Shown here: in pieces, positions 9,893-24,100 of the stretch
Position numbering within the stretch: the stretch's first letter is position 1
Layout: each line of letters begins with the position of its first letter
Origin: Ancylostoma caninum
Taxonomy: Eukaryota; Nematoda; Chromadorea; Rhabditida; Ancylostomatidae
DNA length: 64,000 nt
Assembly: GCA_037903475.1 (NCBI GenBank)
Contig: JBAJFG010000636.1
Coordinates: 186,001 to 250,000 of the forward strand
Direction: 5' to 3'
Position numbers and translations under genes: made by a program
Notes under the pieces: model-generated
Seen by the model: the letters and a program-made list of their open reading frames with translations, nothing else
Database searches by the model: none
What the model was told of the DNA's origin: nothing

Positions 9893-12774
9893 TTAGGCAA
9901 TCTTGTACCAAGATCCGTCAACACAAATTCGGCTCGGTTTGAAATCCGGGCATTCAATGGAAATATCGATGAGCTTCGTTTGGTTGGAGTGCTCTTTCTT
10001 CAATCGCAGTACCATGTCGATGAGCATTCCACTCATACCGTCCATTGGAGTGACACGCACCTTGAAAAAAAAGAACCTTGGATTAAAACATGAAACTAAA
10101 GCATATTTAGAAGAACAAGTCAGTACTGGAAGTTCGGGGGAAAATGGAGTTGGGGAGGGGGGGGGGGACTCGGTATAAGTCGATAATATGACCTGTCCTG
10201 CACGTCCAGACTTGTCAGCTCTCTTAATGTACAGTGTTTACCTGTCATGCAAACAAGTCAGAACGTGTAGGACAGCTCATATCATCGACCTGTACCAAGT
10301 GCCCCCCTCCCAACTCCATTTTACCCGAAGTTCGCTTTATAGTGCGAATGTAGGAAATGTTCTTACTGAGTCAGACAATATCTGGGCCGTGGCTTTGGGA
10401 AGGGTTCGAGGTTTACCGGGACGATTTAGAGAAGACTCGGAAGCTGTGGGTGTACTGAAATATATGTTGATTGGAAGAAAAAAACAACACTGGTGTCTCT
10501 TGCACGGAAATGAAGCGGAGATGTAGATAGATCCCTCACGGACATACAAGGCATAAAGGAAATATTTTTACAACAAAAGAAAAAAGATGTGCAGTGTGAA
10601 ACTCACGATAGGCTCATGTTCGAGTGCTGGTCAATAAGGAGTACAGAGGTGTTCTTCTAAAATGAATGCCGAATGTAATATTCAAACCATCTCAGACATT
10701 TTCGGGGGCAAATCCCGTTCCAACCGCCGGCAAATCCCCGACGAAACGTTTGAACGAGGACCAATAGCGGACAAACAGCGGGCGGAACCACGCATGTTGC
10801 TGGCCAAACGCGCTGTCGGGCGAATCGCGGGCTGAACGCAGAGTCATTCGGGCTAAAGCACCACCGTCGAGGTTCGGCCCGCTATGTGAAGAGAGTAGGG
10901 CATCGGCCCGCTTTCTGCGGCCACTGACGGCCGGCAAATATCTCCAAAAAGCGGTCCGAACGACTACATATTTCTGCTCAATAAGGAAATGGCTCGGTCA
11001 GAATGGTTTCTTGGTGGTAGTACGCACGTGATAAAGGATGAAGGGAACACCGGTATGGAAGAGATCAGCAGCATGGATGGCCTAGTGGATAAAGCAGCGG
11101 ACTCTCAGTCATTCATTAAGATTGGTCAGGTTGGTTCGAGGTCAGGTTGGTTCCTCTCAGTAATAGAAGAAGGCTAGCACTACGAAACCATGGATGGACC
11201 TTGCAAACAGCCATCTTTTCGTACTTCTAATGAGAAATTGCGTATTTATGTTGTTTTCATGCTCTGGTAGATTACCGTGGATCCACAATGGCGTCGCACC
11301 CCGCGCTCATCCATGCGAGACTGTGTGCAAGCACTGACCAAGCTGGCAGAGGTTGTCACGGTGCCGATGTCCAACTGACAGGTAATTGTGGAGAATGCTG
11401 CTTTGTGCGCTGGATTAAGAGCAGCCGCGCCTGATGGTTTGCGGGCTCATGGCGGCCTGAACGCGGACAGTACTCGGGCGGATAGGAATGCAAGCCACGT
11501 TTTCAGCGGCCCTACAGCGGCCTGAACGCGACTACTTCTCGGGCGAAAACACCCAAACGCTCGTTCCGACCCTCGCCCCCGCTCGTTCGGAACGGTATTT
11601 GCCCCCGAAATTGTCTGAGATTGGCAACAGGCAATTTTCTGGGTTAACACAGTGAGTGTCGAAGGAAGTGCGATTTCTGCGGACACAGGGAGCGCGCCGC
11701 GCGGCCGCTCCGCTCGCGCTGGTATTGCCGCGGTAATAGCAAACCACAGGGTTTTCTTGATTGTTAGTTACTTTTCTTGATAATTGACATCAAATTAGAT
11801 GAAAACCAGCAAGAAAATCATACTTTGCTGCTACGGCCGCAATTACAACGCAAGAGACGCGGCCGCTCCACGTACGTCTCTAGTCGCGAATTCAGCACTC
11901 CCATCGACGATCACTGTTCGTTTTTAGCCTGTGATCTGGTTTTGGGATGTGTGTAGAATATCATAAGGGAGGACAAGGCGGGGCCATGTTCTACGACTTG
12001 CGCATCAAATTATACCTCCCGCCCATCAATGACAGTTCATCCACAGGTAGGCTAACGCATGTAAACAAAGGCTGAATGAAAAGTCCAGTCCGCTCAACAG
12101 TGCGCGTTACCGTAATCTTCTTGCGTAAAATCAAATGCACTTCGTGTACGATTGCACCGCACCTACACGAGAGTCTTTGATGACATGCCAAAGTGGTCCA
12201 AATGGTCGATGCATAGACGAATGCATTCAAAATCCTAATTTTTAACATTTTGTAGTGAGGTTCTGCGTTTCAAGTGCGAGCTTATTAGACACACATCGTA
12301 TTTCACGTCTAAAAATTACGGTAATGCGCCTTTCTGGCCGTCTTGTCCGCCCGTTTGAACAGGTTGGAACAGGAAACTCGGTCAAGAGTGAAGCTGGTGA
12401 TATCAATGAATAGTGTGGATGCGCAGACAATCAGAGTACCACGTTGCATGTTTGCAGTGTTGCTTACGTTCTCTCTGATAGTATCATCTGCCAGATTGTA
12501 GTCATTTCGACCGGAAGCAGTGATGACATCGACACGATCACCCTTTTGTGGAAGATGTTTTAGTATCTGCAAAAACTCTACAAGTATGAATTGAAATGTG
12601 CAGATTGTGCCGAAACTAGCACTTCACCTTTTCTACTGCGAGAATCGTCGTTTTAACAAGCTCATTCACACCATTGTGAATCGTTCGAGCTGCCATAGAA
12701 GATGAATGTCTTTAAATGATTGGTTCTGAGTATAAAATGAACCTTACCCCATGTGGTGTTGTGGCCACACTTAT
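9893..12774 (-). CDS. Unrecognised protein, 7-exon 3' portion of a minus-strand gene
   Basis: Minus-strand exons with GT..AG borders and compatible phases are 12748-12774, 12628-12689, 12468-12566, 11276-11374, 10607-10656, 10367-10454 and 9893-10060, ending at TAA 9893-9895. Joined they read 197 residues from KCGHNTTW to DGSWYKIA. Notable segments are RTIHNGVNELVKTTILAVEK, ILKHLPQKGDRVDVI, LVSACTQSRMDE, SVLLIDQHSNMS, a Ser/Pro-rich linker (TPTASESSLNRPG) and VRVTPMDGMSGMLIDMVLRL. The hydrophobic strand with DxxSxMS and the DRVDVI strand loosely recall a von Willebrand A fold (alpha2-delta/CACHD1 type), but I cannot support that name. The start and any upstream exons were not found. The 11276-11374 exon lies within the inverted-repeat region 10689-11621, which lowers confidence for that exon. 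Confidence 0.5.
10689..11621. mobile_element. Inverted-repeat pair / foldback element (about 930 bp)
   Basis: ATCTCAGACATTTTCGGGGG at the left end is mirrored by the reverse complement of the right end, ATCTCAGACAATTTCGGGGG, and similarity continues through GCAAATCCCGTTCC. Both arms are GC-rich with CGGGCGAA and GCGGGCTGAACGC-type words. The middle contains a SINE-like copy and a predicted exon of the minus-strand gene. It may be two opposed copies flanking an exon rather than one insertion. Confidence 0.65.
11069..11160 (+). mobile_element. tRNA-derived SINE-like sequence, copy 1
   Basis: TGGCCTAGTGGATAAAGC (from 11078) fits an RNA polymerase III A box, and GGTTCGAG (11133-11140) fits a B box at the usual spacing. 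The segment AGTGGATAA..AGCGGACT is shared with the copy at 37108-37200. It does not fold into a complete tRNA cloverleaf, so I call it SINE-like rather than tRNA. Confidence 0.5.
12398..12457 (-). repeat. Short dispersed repeat, copy 1 (GTCTGCGCATCCACA family)
   Basis: On the minus strand this reads ATGCAACGTGGTACTCTGAT followed by TGTCTGCGCATCCACAC and TTCATTGATA. The same word order occurs at 29056-29110 and partly at 29590-29633. It lies in the intron immediately after the 12468-12566 exon. Confidence 0.7.
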
Positions 12775-13786
12775 CTGCAAAAGAATGGGCAAATATTCGC
12801 TCGCACTGCGATATCACAACTTTACCAGGAATATCAGGGATCGAAGATTTTGCAAAAAAAAAGCATGATTTCGGGGAAGGGCATATTACACCACATAGAT
12901 GCGTGCGTTTCATGCGTGTCCACCTTCACGATGGAAGATGGGGAGAATCGCATCGCTTACGGAGCTCAGACGCACGTATTTGCGGACGAGCTTTCTAAAG
13001 ACACTCAAAAATGACCGGTTTTGGGTCGATGCGATTTTGCTGAAGAAGCGAAAAAATGCCATATTTTATGGCCCCATCACATGTAAACGATTTTTAGGAC
13101 TTCATTCTCGGATGAGATATCAAAATGACAGTGACGCACAGGCGAGCGGGGGCTGGGCGAGGAAAAATGTGGGGCCTCCGTTACTTTCGGGACTCGAATG
13201 GAGACAAAAATTGTAAAAATATTAGTTATAACATCAAATATTTAACGACAATTATCGAAAAAAGTAATAATAAAGACTAACAGTTCCGAATGAGTTAAGA
13301 CAAGATTTTGATTATTTTGCATAGTAATTGCTTAAATAGTGAGTTTCGCCTGAGACAATAGTAGAAGAGAATCTGAGACAATAGTAGGAGAGAAAAGAGG
13401 AAAGAAAGAGTTTAGATGGCCGTGACCCAACGAAGTGACCGTAATCCAAAACATTTTAGGGAATAGCGATAATGCGCGTTGTTACAACGTGTCGTAATGA
13501 CAATTTTGGAATGTTCTGCGTTTAACGCTGGGATGTCGCGTCGGGATGCGCTCTAGTCAGTCCCACGAGAAGTGAAACACTATGAAAAATGAGCTCACCC
13601 ATTTCTTGACGAGACCATTTATAGAGAAAGTGCTGCAGCTGCATAGCAGTGGCGACACATGGTGGGGGAAGGGGAGGGAAGCATCCAACCCCGAGAGTCG
13701 CCGAACTTTTGAAATTTCTTCATGAAATAAATAAAAGAAACCTTGTATTAATTTATTCTGGAATCTTTGTTTTTACTGTAACTTTC
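12775..13786. other. No supported gene; upstream side of the minus-strand model
   Basis: Any further 5' exons of the 9893-12774 gene should be here, but I could not identify one with good signals and phase. 13140-13200 resembles 7480-7560 and 23490-23560 in its GGGGCCTCCGTTACTTTCG/CGTCCGCC-type words, so it may hold a dispersed repeat. Confidence 0.3.
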
Positions 13787-15809
<2,023 letters not shown>

Positions 15810-16240
15810 TCACCATGAGCGTTCTGATATCTTGTCAAAAGGCAAGTTTATGGCAGAATTCGTTGTAACAGAGGTATTATAGGTATTCCATCGCTTTTGC
15901 TCGTAGTCAGTTGACAAATTCTCCTCCGTTTGCTCGTATAGGCATAATTTTTCGTCAAAGTAGGATGAGTCATTTTTGGACGCTAACACCTGCCGTGTCA
16001 ATTCTATCGTCACGTCACCTGTTTCAAGCAGAGTTCTTCCTCTACGCACATGAATCACAGCTTGAAAGTACTTACAGCAACAGCAAGCGATAGCCCCTAC
16101 GAACAGTCTGTTTTGCAGGTGTTTACATCAATCATCTAATCACTTACGTGAATGAGAAAACCTTGGTTTCGATTGTGCGGGTTGTTAGGTCCCTTTTTTT
16201 GGTGAATACTTGGAATTTGTTGCTTCCATCATTCCATATA
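15810..16240 (-). CDS. 3' end of an unrecognised minus-strand gene, two exons, membrane-proximal Cys cluster
   Basis: The last exon 15810-16107 (stop TGA at 15810-15812) follows a TGCAAAACAG acceptor. The preceding exon 16148-16240 ends AC|GTAAGT and joins it in phase 2, giving a codon ACA across the junction. The combined C-terminus is about 129 residues. It contains VFTKKRDLTTRTIETK, then LFVGAIACCCCKYFQA (four consecutive Cys after a short hydrophobic run) and an acidic, Tyr/Asn-rich tail (EQTEENLSTDYEQKRW). This resembles a palmitoylated juxtamembrane segment and cytoplasmic tail, but no family was recognised. Upstream exons were not located. Phase agreement across an intron of only 40 bases, at the short end for nematodes, is the main support. 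Confidence 0.45.
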
Positions 16241-17417
16241 CTGAGTCATAGACATTTTCATGGATATCTCTGATAACTCTGCAGCAAGAATGCAGCTAAT
16301 ACAGCGTAGACTACGTCAGTGTAGCGTAGGTCGAGTACAGGCCTAAGAGTCTTTCCAGTTGCTGCCCTCCTCCGTCCAAGGAGATACTGAATTGCTGGAA
16401 GGAATAACGTTTGAGCAGCAACTGAGGGGAGAACGCCCTCATTTGCGAGAAGGTTAAGCGTACACCATCCGACAATTAATTCGCCACAGGCGAGGATTTA
16501 TAAGGAATTCGAAAAGGAGTGAACATCGGTGCAATTGCGGACCCAGTTCAGAGGATGCGTGCAAATTGCTAAAAACCGCTCGCACGTAGCCTTTCAACTG
16601 AGAATTTGAACTGTTGGAGTGGATCCGCTGGCACGCGTATTGCAACGCGATGCTCACTCTGAGATGAATCTCCTGCACTTGATATTCTCCGCCTGTACAA
16701 AGTGATCAAAAAAAAGTGTTAGACATGTCCTTAACCCTTGTCTCAAAAACATGAAACTTATGCTGTTATAGATGTAGCTGTATTTTTCATTTATTCACCT
16801 TAGAAATCGAACCTTATTCGCAATATGTTCATGGTAGAAGTACTTCGATTATTTCCCGGCATATAACCTCATACAAATTTCTTGAGCAAACAAATCATTG
16901 CACTTCAATGTGGAGAGCCATGTTCGGCGCTGCACTAGTCGCTTTGAAGAGGGAGGAACGTGACGTTCCTGGAAGACGACGCTCGATGAGGTAGACATGA
17001 CTGAGAGCCAAAACGTGGCGTTACGTATGACTACCAGAAGCATGGTTGTTATGGCTAAAGCATGAATGGTGTGAATTCCTGAAATTATTCCAAAGTTAAG
17101 TTTTAAATTTGGCATGTGTTTAGAGTTTCAGACGAAGTGTGGAAAAACTCGCAAAAAAAAATGTTTTACGCCCGAAACTGACGTGATTCAGTGTTTTATT
17201 GCGCTAGCTGATGGGACGGGGGGGGGGGGGTGGCAGCGGACAGAAGAAACCGGAGTTTTCTCTGGGAAAAGGAATAGGGTCAGTTGACATTTCTACAAAA
17301 AAAAAAAAAACTCTTGAAATTTGTCGTAGACACAAATGATTGAAAATACCTGCTCAAAAATATTGCTGGGAATAACAGACTGGGAAATGAACCAATTCAA
17401 TTCTCTTTACTTGTTTA
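16241..17417. other. No firmly supported gene; possible upstream part of the 15810-16240 gene
   Basis: A minus-strand frame at 16849-17115 contains a hydrophobic stretch (TIHALAITTMLLVVI) but lacks convincing splice borders and was not assigned. A G-run occurs at about 17218-17231 and an A-run at 17297-17310. Confidence 0.3.
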
Positions 17418-17419
17418 TA

Positions 17420-17514
17420 CAGGGAACTCCAAAGGTACGCGGACAGGGGCGGGACCGCGGTGCGCCTCTGCTGGGCCGGTCCCGCCCCTGTCCGCGTACC
17501 TTTGGAGTTCTCTG
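17420..17514. mobile_element. 95-bp near-perfect hairpin MITE flanked by TA
   Basis: The arms CAGGGAACTCCAAAGGTACG and, reverse-complemented, CAGAGAACTCCAAAGGTACG pair for about 40 bases with one mismatch, around a short GC-rich loop. TA dinucleotides (17418-17419, 17515-17516) flank it. CAG ends with a TA target fit the Tc1/mariner superfamily (inference). Confidence 0.85.
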
Positions 17515-18115
17515 TACATAGTACCCAGTCCGCAGTAACTGGAGCTGTTGATGGTTGCACGAAACAGTACACTTCGCCACGGCTAGCTTTGGGTACGGAC
17601 TGAGGACTGAGGAGAAAATGTTGTAGTATCGATCATGTGGAGCGGCAGACAGCCGGAGTACCGCAGCGCACGAAAATTGAAGCTCCTTGCATGTGAACTC
17701 AGCCCTGATGGAACATTTATTGAGCTTACATGGACAAGTAGAAGCCGTGCTTGTATTTGGCCGCTGTCGTACAGTGTGCTGTGCTGCTGAATATTTTGAG
17801 AACATAATCGTTATCTACATACAATACTGCGCACAGACTGTAAAAACGACGGTATGTCCGCAGATGTTACCGTAGCACACCGTCGCTTTTCTAAAATTTG
17901 CTAAATGATGACTAAATTAACAAGTTCTGGTACCGTAAAGTAGCTCTCGATGGGCTCTTTCCAAATATATGTATACACCACACTCAATATAGACGTGTTA
18001 CACGCCTTCCTAATGTACACCCTCGGGCCGGCCGCTGTTAATTAATTATTTGTATTTCTACACTTCGCTTGCTTACGATGCGCACTTGTCGTTTATAGTT
18101 TCAAATTGTTTCCAG

Positions 18116-21100
18116 ATGTTTGGAGCAGACAGTGTGACGGACGAATCCACTCCTAAGGCAATCTCGAACGGTTCTGTGATCCTAGAGCAACCAACTGCAA
18201 GCGATATTCATGAAATATCGAAGCCTCAGGAGAAGAACGAGGGACTGGAGAAGGTGGATCAAATACAAGGTTTATTGACAGGCCTAAATGATTCCACTAG
18301 ATGCCAGAGGTAGAGATGAAGCAATCATCTCTTAAAGGCAGCAGGAGCTGAAATTCTGGACTCTGAGCTGAGCTGCGGGTAGTGAAGTACAGACTCAGCA
18401 CATCATAAATGTGAAACGAATACAGACAGTGATGGCTTACCTGCAGAGAAAATGGAACATTCGTCGCGAACACGCCTGGCCGTGTTCGCGCGCGGACGAG
18501 TTTTCCCCGGCGCGAAAGCCATTGCGGCGCGTGGTTTTGGCCGAGTCCCGCCATGGAACCCTCTGAATTGAATGCATTTCGTTTTCCCTTTGCGCCAAAC
18601 TACGCACCGCGATGGCTTTTGCGCCGGGGAAAACTCGTCCGCGCGCGAGCACGGCCAGGCGTGTTCGCGACGAATGTTCCATTTTCTCTGCAGGTAAGCC
18701 ATCATTTTCTGTGTTCGTTTCACATTTATGATGTGCTGAGTCTGTACTTCATCAGCCACAGCTCAGCTCGGAGTCGAGGATTTCAGCTCCTGCTGCCTTT
18801 AAGTTGCTGCTATACAACGCGTCGAATATAGCCCCTCGCACCGCCGGCATTCGCGTAAGTCGCCCTCGTCAGCGACGAAGACGCGGGTGCTATACTACAC
18901 ATGAAGTACATAGTGGCGGTAACGTAAGAAATAGTAGTTTACTGGTGCGCCCTCAGAAGTGAGAAAGATAGGTATTCCACTGGACTTTAGTTGTTTATAT
19001 TTAAAATTTCCCAATCCCCTTAACTCCTGAAATCTGTAAACTCTTCAATACATAGAAGTAGACATAGGCTATTTATCTCCATATTTACTGTCTTCTGTTC
19101 TAAGCGGCATTTCTACTCAACCGCTCGTAATCTTTCAGGATTCACTAAATGAAGACTCTGGAACGTTTGTCGATATTACCGCCAATGGGATAGACTACTT
19201 TCTATATCCAAACTTGCGACATATTGGAGAAGACGTCGATGACATTTGTGTGAACCATGAACATATCCTTTATGCCCAGGTGAGTTCTGAAAATTCATGA
19301 ATGAGCAGTCTATAATAAGAATGAGTTGTACTTGCGCGTTGAGGTCGTGACTGTGAGAGGTGAGAACGGCTGGAAATCAGATGCTGTCTTAGTAAGTCTG
19401 TGATTTTGAATGAGATGCTGGACAGCAAACATGTGGACAGAGGTCCACCCAGCCAGTTATATCGGGCGTACGAGGCACCCACGACACGAAGATAGGATAA
19501 GAATTTATTTTTGCCACGAGAAAATAATATCACGAGCGTAGTAGAATTAAAAAATCCAAATCGAAAAAATGGGTCCGATGACGTGGGGGCGCGGTCGGCG
19601 GAGGAAGGGCGTATTTCAACTCTGTGTGTTCCACTGTCTAAAAACTTACCCTCACAAAGTGGTGCCCTGGTCTCCTTCCTCCACGCGACATTGATCTATC
19701 GGCTTTATTGATTTTTCGCTATTTTTGCTCCGGAGGTCGGTGGATATGTGTCCAACGGCTTTTCCAATACGTTTAGCCCGAAAAATTCAGAAAAAACGAA
19801 AAAAAAAACGTTCTTGAGTGCCGATTCATTGGTTTATATTGATTTATCAGTGCTGTTGATTTTTTTTTGATATTTTTCTGGGGTCCGGTGAAGTCGTAAC
19901 TAGTGAGTAGGTTCCTCCAGTACACCGAACACGGGTATAATCACCGCTTCGCATGAAAATATCTGATTATTGATTTTATTTGTTTTTTTTCATAGCGATG
20001 GGGAACACATAGTTTATTGGAGTTCTCAAACACATCGAAAACGGAGATGGCAAGCATTTTCCATGAAATTATCATCCACCTAAACTTGCTAACGTTTTCA
20101 CTTACGTACTAGTGAAGAAAGAATCGCTGAGGTCTTAAAATGTTAGCCACCAAAAAGATAATTGTTTTGGAAGGAATTATCATAGCAGTTGCCCGCATTA
20201 TTGAGCACATACTAGGGTAATAAAACACCCGAGCGGAGCCGGGTATGCCATCTAGTACAGTCTATAAACCCTACTTACGTGTTCTTAACCTGTGTGTTCC
20301 CAAACTGAATAAACCGTTCTTGGTTTGAACGAGACATTGATGATTAAGTATTCTTGCGTCTTGCCGGCTTTTCTCACCACTCTCTAAAACTCCTGCCCAC
20401 TTCCCCACGTCCTCTTTTTCTCTGACATCCCCCCCCCCGACTAAAATCCATGATGGAAATGAAAGGCACTGTAAGCGCTGGATGATGAGAGTCCTACCAT
20501 ACTTACCAAAATAATAATGTTATGACAAATTGTGGAACTGCTGTTCGTGCTCAAACTCCGACTCTTCCTAATAGTGAGTTTAACTCTGGTTTCAGGCATT
20601 CTCGACCCTCGACGAACTCCGGCGTGATGGACTATTGTGCGATGTTGAGCTCTCAGTGGGTGATCATAGGACCATCGCCGCTCATAGGGTGAGGATTCGG
20701 AAACGCAAAGAAAAATTCATCTCAAATTTTATGCTAGAAATAAAAGACTGGCTGTAGAGAGAAGCCGCCAATAGCCGGTAACAAAACTTTCATATCTTGA
20801 CCTCTATGCGCTCTGATTTTTCAAAATTTCCAGGTTGTATTAGCAGCTGTCATACCATATTTTCACGCGATGTTCACTGTAGAGATGATAGAATCGACAA
20901 AAAAGAAGATTACAATACGTAGTGAGACCTATATCTCTTCATTTTGCGCCACGTCATCTTCTCATAGAAGTTAGTTATTGTTCTTTAGATATTGACTTCG
21001 CAACATTGGAGCTGATTGTTTCCTACGCTTATTGTGGTCGGCTGCACATTAACGTCGAAAACGTGTTGCCTGTGATGTACGCAGCTAATTTTCTTCAGGT

Positions 21101-24100
21101 ATGTCGTTTCACTGAGGAAGATAGTTGGAGAGGTGCAGAGAGAAAAGAGCGAGAGAAAGTGTGCAAGATCGAGAGGTGGACCACGCAGGCAAGCAGTATG
21201 CGCAAATAATGCACAACTATGTATGGTCGCTTTTGGAGAAAACTACAGTGCCAATTAATTTTTGCACCACGGAATTCAGCTGTTCTGGTCCGCCGCGCTG
21301 CAGCACTTACGCGATGCGGCAGACCAGCTGTGTGTTGTGGCTGTTGCGCGCTGCCATTACCAATGTTTTGCTTACGTTTTCACCCAAGCATTTTGGAATC
21401 AAAATAAAGACCCCCCAAAAAACGGTGTGAATAACCTCTTGAGAACAGCAGCATCCAGTTGGTTTGCCGCCACGCATGGGTGGCGTGAAGCGGTAGACCA
21501 GAAGGATGTTTTCTGTGGGGCAAGGATGATAGACAGGCATTGTATGACCAATGAACTCACTTGAATTTCGATGGTCGAATGCAACTTCTATGTTTTTGCC
21601 CTATTTACTTACCTATTTATTTACTTACTTACATGTTTCAACCTTTTTTATTCACGATTTCTTCCCATTTTTCTTTTGAAAAACAACATCTTTCTTGACT
21701 TTTTCATGAGTGAAGAACTTCAGCTTAATGCACTGACTGAAAAGTGTGCAAATTACCTGAAGCATCACATGCACCTTACCAACGTCTTAGGAGTTCGAGC
21801 TGTTTGTTCATCGCTAAACTGCAGGTACTACAGCTTTAACCTCATTTCCCTGCAGTAGCCTCATCAATTTTTGTTGTTGCAGCTCAGATGAGACCGAAAG
21901 ATTTGTCGAGAAATATTTTACGTCGATCTGCCTTACTAAATCGTTTCTTGAACTTTCTATCGATGAATTGACCATGCTATTGGCAAAGGATAGTTTGAAT
22001 GTGGAGAACGAAGAAACTGTGTGTAAAGCTGCATTGCGGTGGATAGATCACGATCCCACTCATAGGAAAGTCTTCATTTCAAGGTGAGGAAGGGATCATT
22101 TTGCTTACTACTATTTCATTTCGTTTCGATTAATCAAATCTTTTCAAGTGTTATTCGTTGTAATCATTAAAAGCGCCAAGGTACGATAAGCGTCGATGGA
22201 ACTGCGTTTTTTGAGCACGAAGAGCACTGGACTGGGGAAGCACGCACCGCGCCGCGCCGCTTGCGCTGCAATAACTGCCATGATGAGAAGCCATACCGTT
22301 TCCTGGTAGTTTTCATCCTATTTGATGTGATCTATCAAGAAAACCAACTAGCTGTCAAGAATACCTTGTGACATGCTATCGCGGTGACGATTTCGGCGCG
22401 AGCTATGTGGTCGCGCCGCGTGCTTCTCCAGTCTGAAAAAAATGCGCTTCCATCGACGCTCTCCTTGTATCACAGTGTGGATTGAAGGAATATTTACAAC
22501 TTGGGGCAGACGTATAAAGCCGGCGCGGCGCGGTGCACCTAACTGCGGCGCGGTCACTTCATCATATCAATAGGGCCGCAGTGTGCACCATTTGATGTAG
22601 TACCAACACTTTTGCCCAATTAATGAATTCAGTTTTGTCTTTGCTTCGTATTCATTATCGTTTTTTCTTCAGGATATTGAAATGCCTACGACTTCTTGCC
22701 TTGAACCCATCGTTTTTGGTAGTCGAGTTGGGTCGTCACCCATTGGTTCGTGAGGACAAACAAAGCCGGGAAATTGTGGGTGGATTCTTCACAACAATTC
22801 TGGATTTGTCTGTGAGAAGTGACGTTTTTGCCGGAACTACTAGGAAATGTTTCTGTTTTAGCTGGACGAGGTTAAAGACTACCTACTAGTTCCAAATCTG
22901 GAGCGCTCAACTCAGCCTCCATTCAGTGCTGAACCTCGTCACTGTGGCGATTCGCCTTGTCTCATTTACGCCATTGGTGTGTTAATTTAAAAAGTGTTCT
23001 GAAGCAATGAAATAAGGTTAATCGTTTTTCGTGAATAACCATTTTTGCACCTGATTTTTTTAGGAGGTGCATCAACCGACGCCGAAGGTACTGTTATTTC
23101 TAAATGCGAAGTGTATGATCCAGCTAGAAGAAAGTGGTCGCAGGCTGAGCCGTTGCCTATTGTTCGTAAAGAATTCGGTACTGCAGTATTTAATGGCAAG
23201 GTGAACACTTTTTTTTAGACCGCAAGGTTCTACCGTGAATATTCCCAGGAATACTTCTCATAGCAAGGAATTGTCCCTAGCTGAAGCTTGGATTTATTAA
23301 TCTTTGGTCCTCTGGAACTCACACCCCCCCCCTCGCTCGAGAAATGGTCACCGAATTTTTTGAATTACTTTATAAAACAAAGATAGTTCGTATTAGCTTA
23401 TTCTTGATAGTTTATCTTTATTATTTTTAAATAATTTTTATTAAATATTTCTTGTTATAATCATCATTTTCATTACTTTTATTTTCCGTCCAGCTCCCCA
23501 AAACGGCAGAGACCCCACTTTTTTCGCACCCCCCCTCCTCCCGCCCACTTTCCGCGTCCGCCACTGGTATTTACTAAAGATATGACTGCATATCTTCAGA
23601 TATATGTTTTTGGTGGACATTCCGAATCTGACATCCTTCTCAATACGGTTGATACGTACGATTATGTTCCAAGTGTATGGGCTCCGGTACGCACTTTTAT
23701 TGTGCCAGCATAGTTGAACATAAATTTATGATAGGGTAACACTTACTATACAAGTTAAGGTAACTCCCATGCCTACTGCGCGATTCTCAGTGTCAGTTGC
23801 GGCTGTTGACAACAAATTGTACGTCTGTGGGGGTGAAAATGGAGCAATGCTTGGCATTGTAGAAGTGAGGCTTTCAACAGTTCCCTTCGAATTCCGATTG
23901 TTACCACTAATTGTGCATATTTACAGTGTACGTCAATGGCGTTGGCCCGTCTGCGGCCTCGAGAAGGACGTCGCGCAACCGCGCCGCGCACGCTGTAACC
24001 CATGTATTCTGCTGCTTTTATGCAATTTCTAGCAGCTTTTCTACCCGATTTTCAATATTTTCGAGCAAATCGGGAAGAAAGGGCCCCAGAAATAGCATTC

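Noticed and set aside
18403..18759. 118-codon minus-strand ORF and its plus-strand mirror
   Set aside because: Both arise from the arms of the foldback element and mirror each other.
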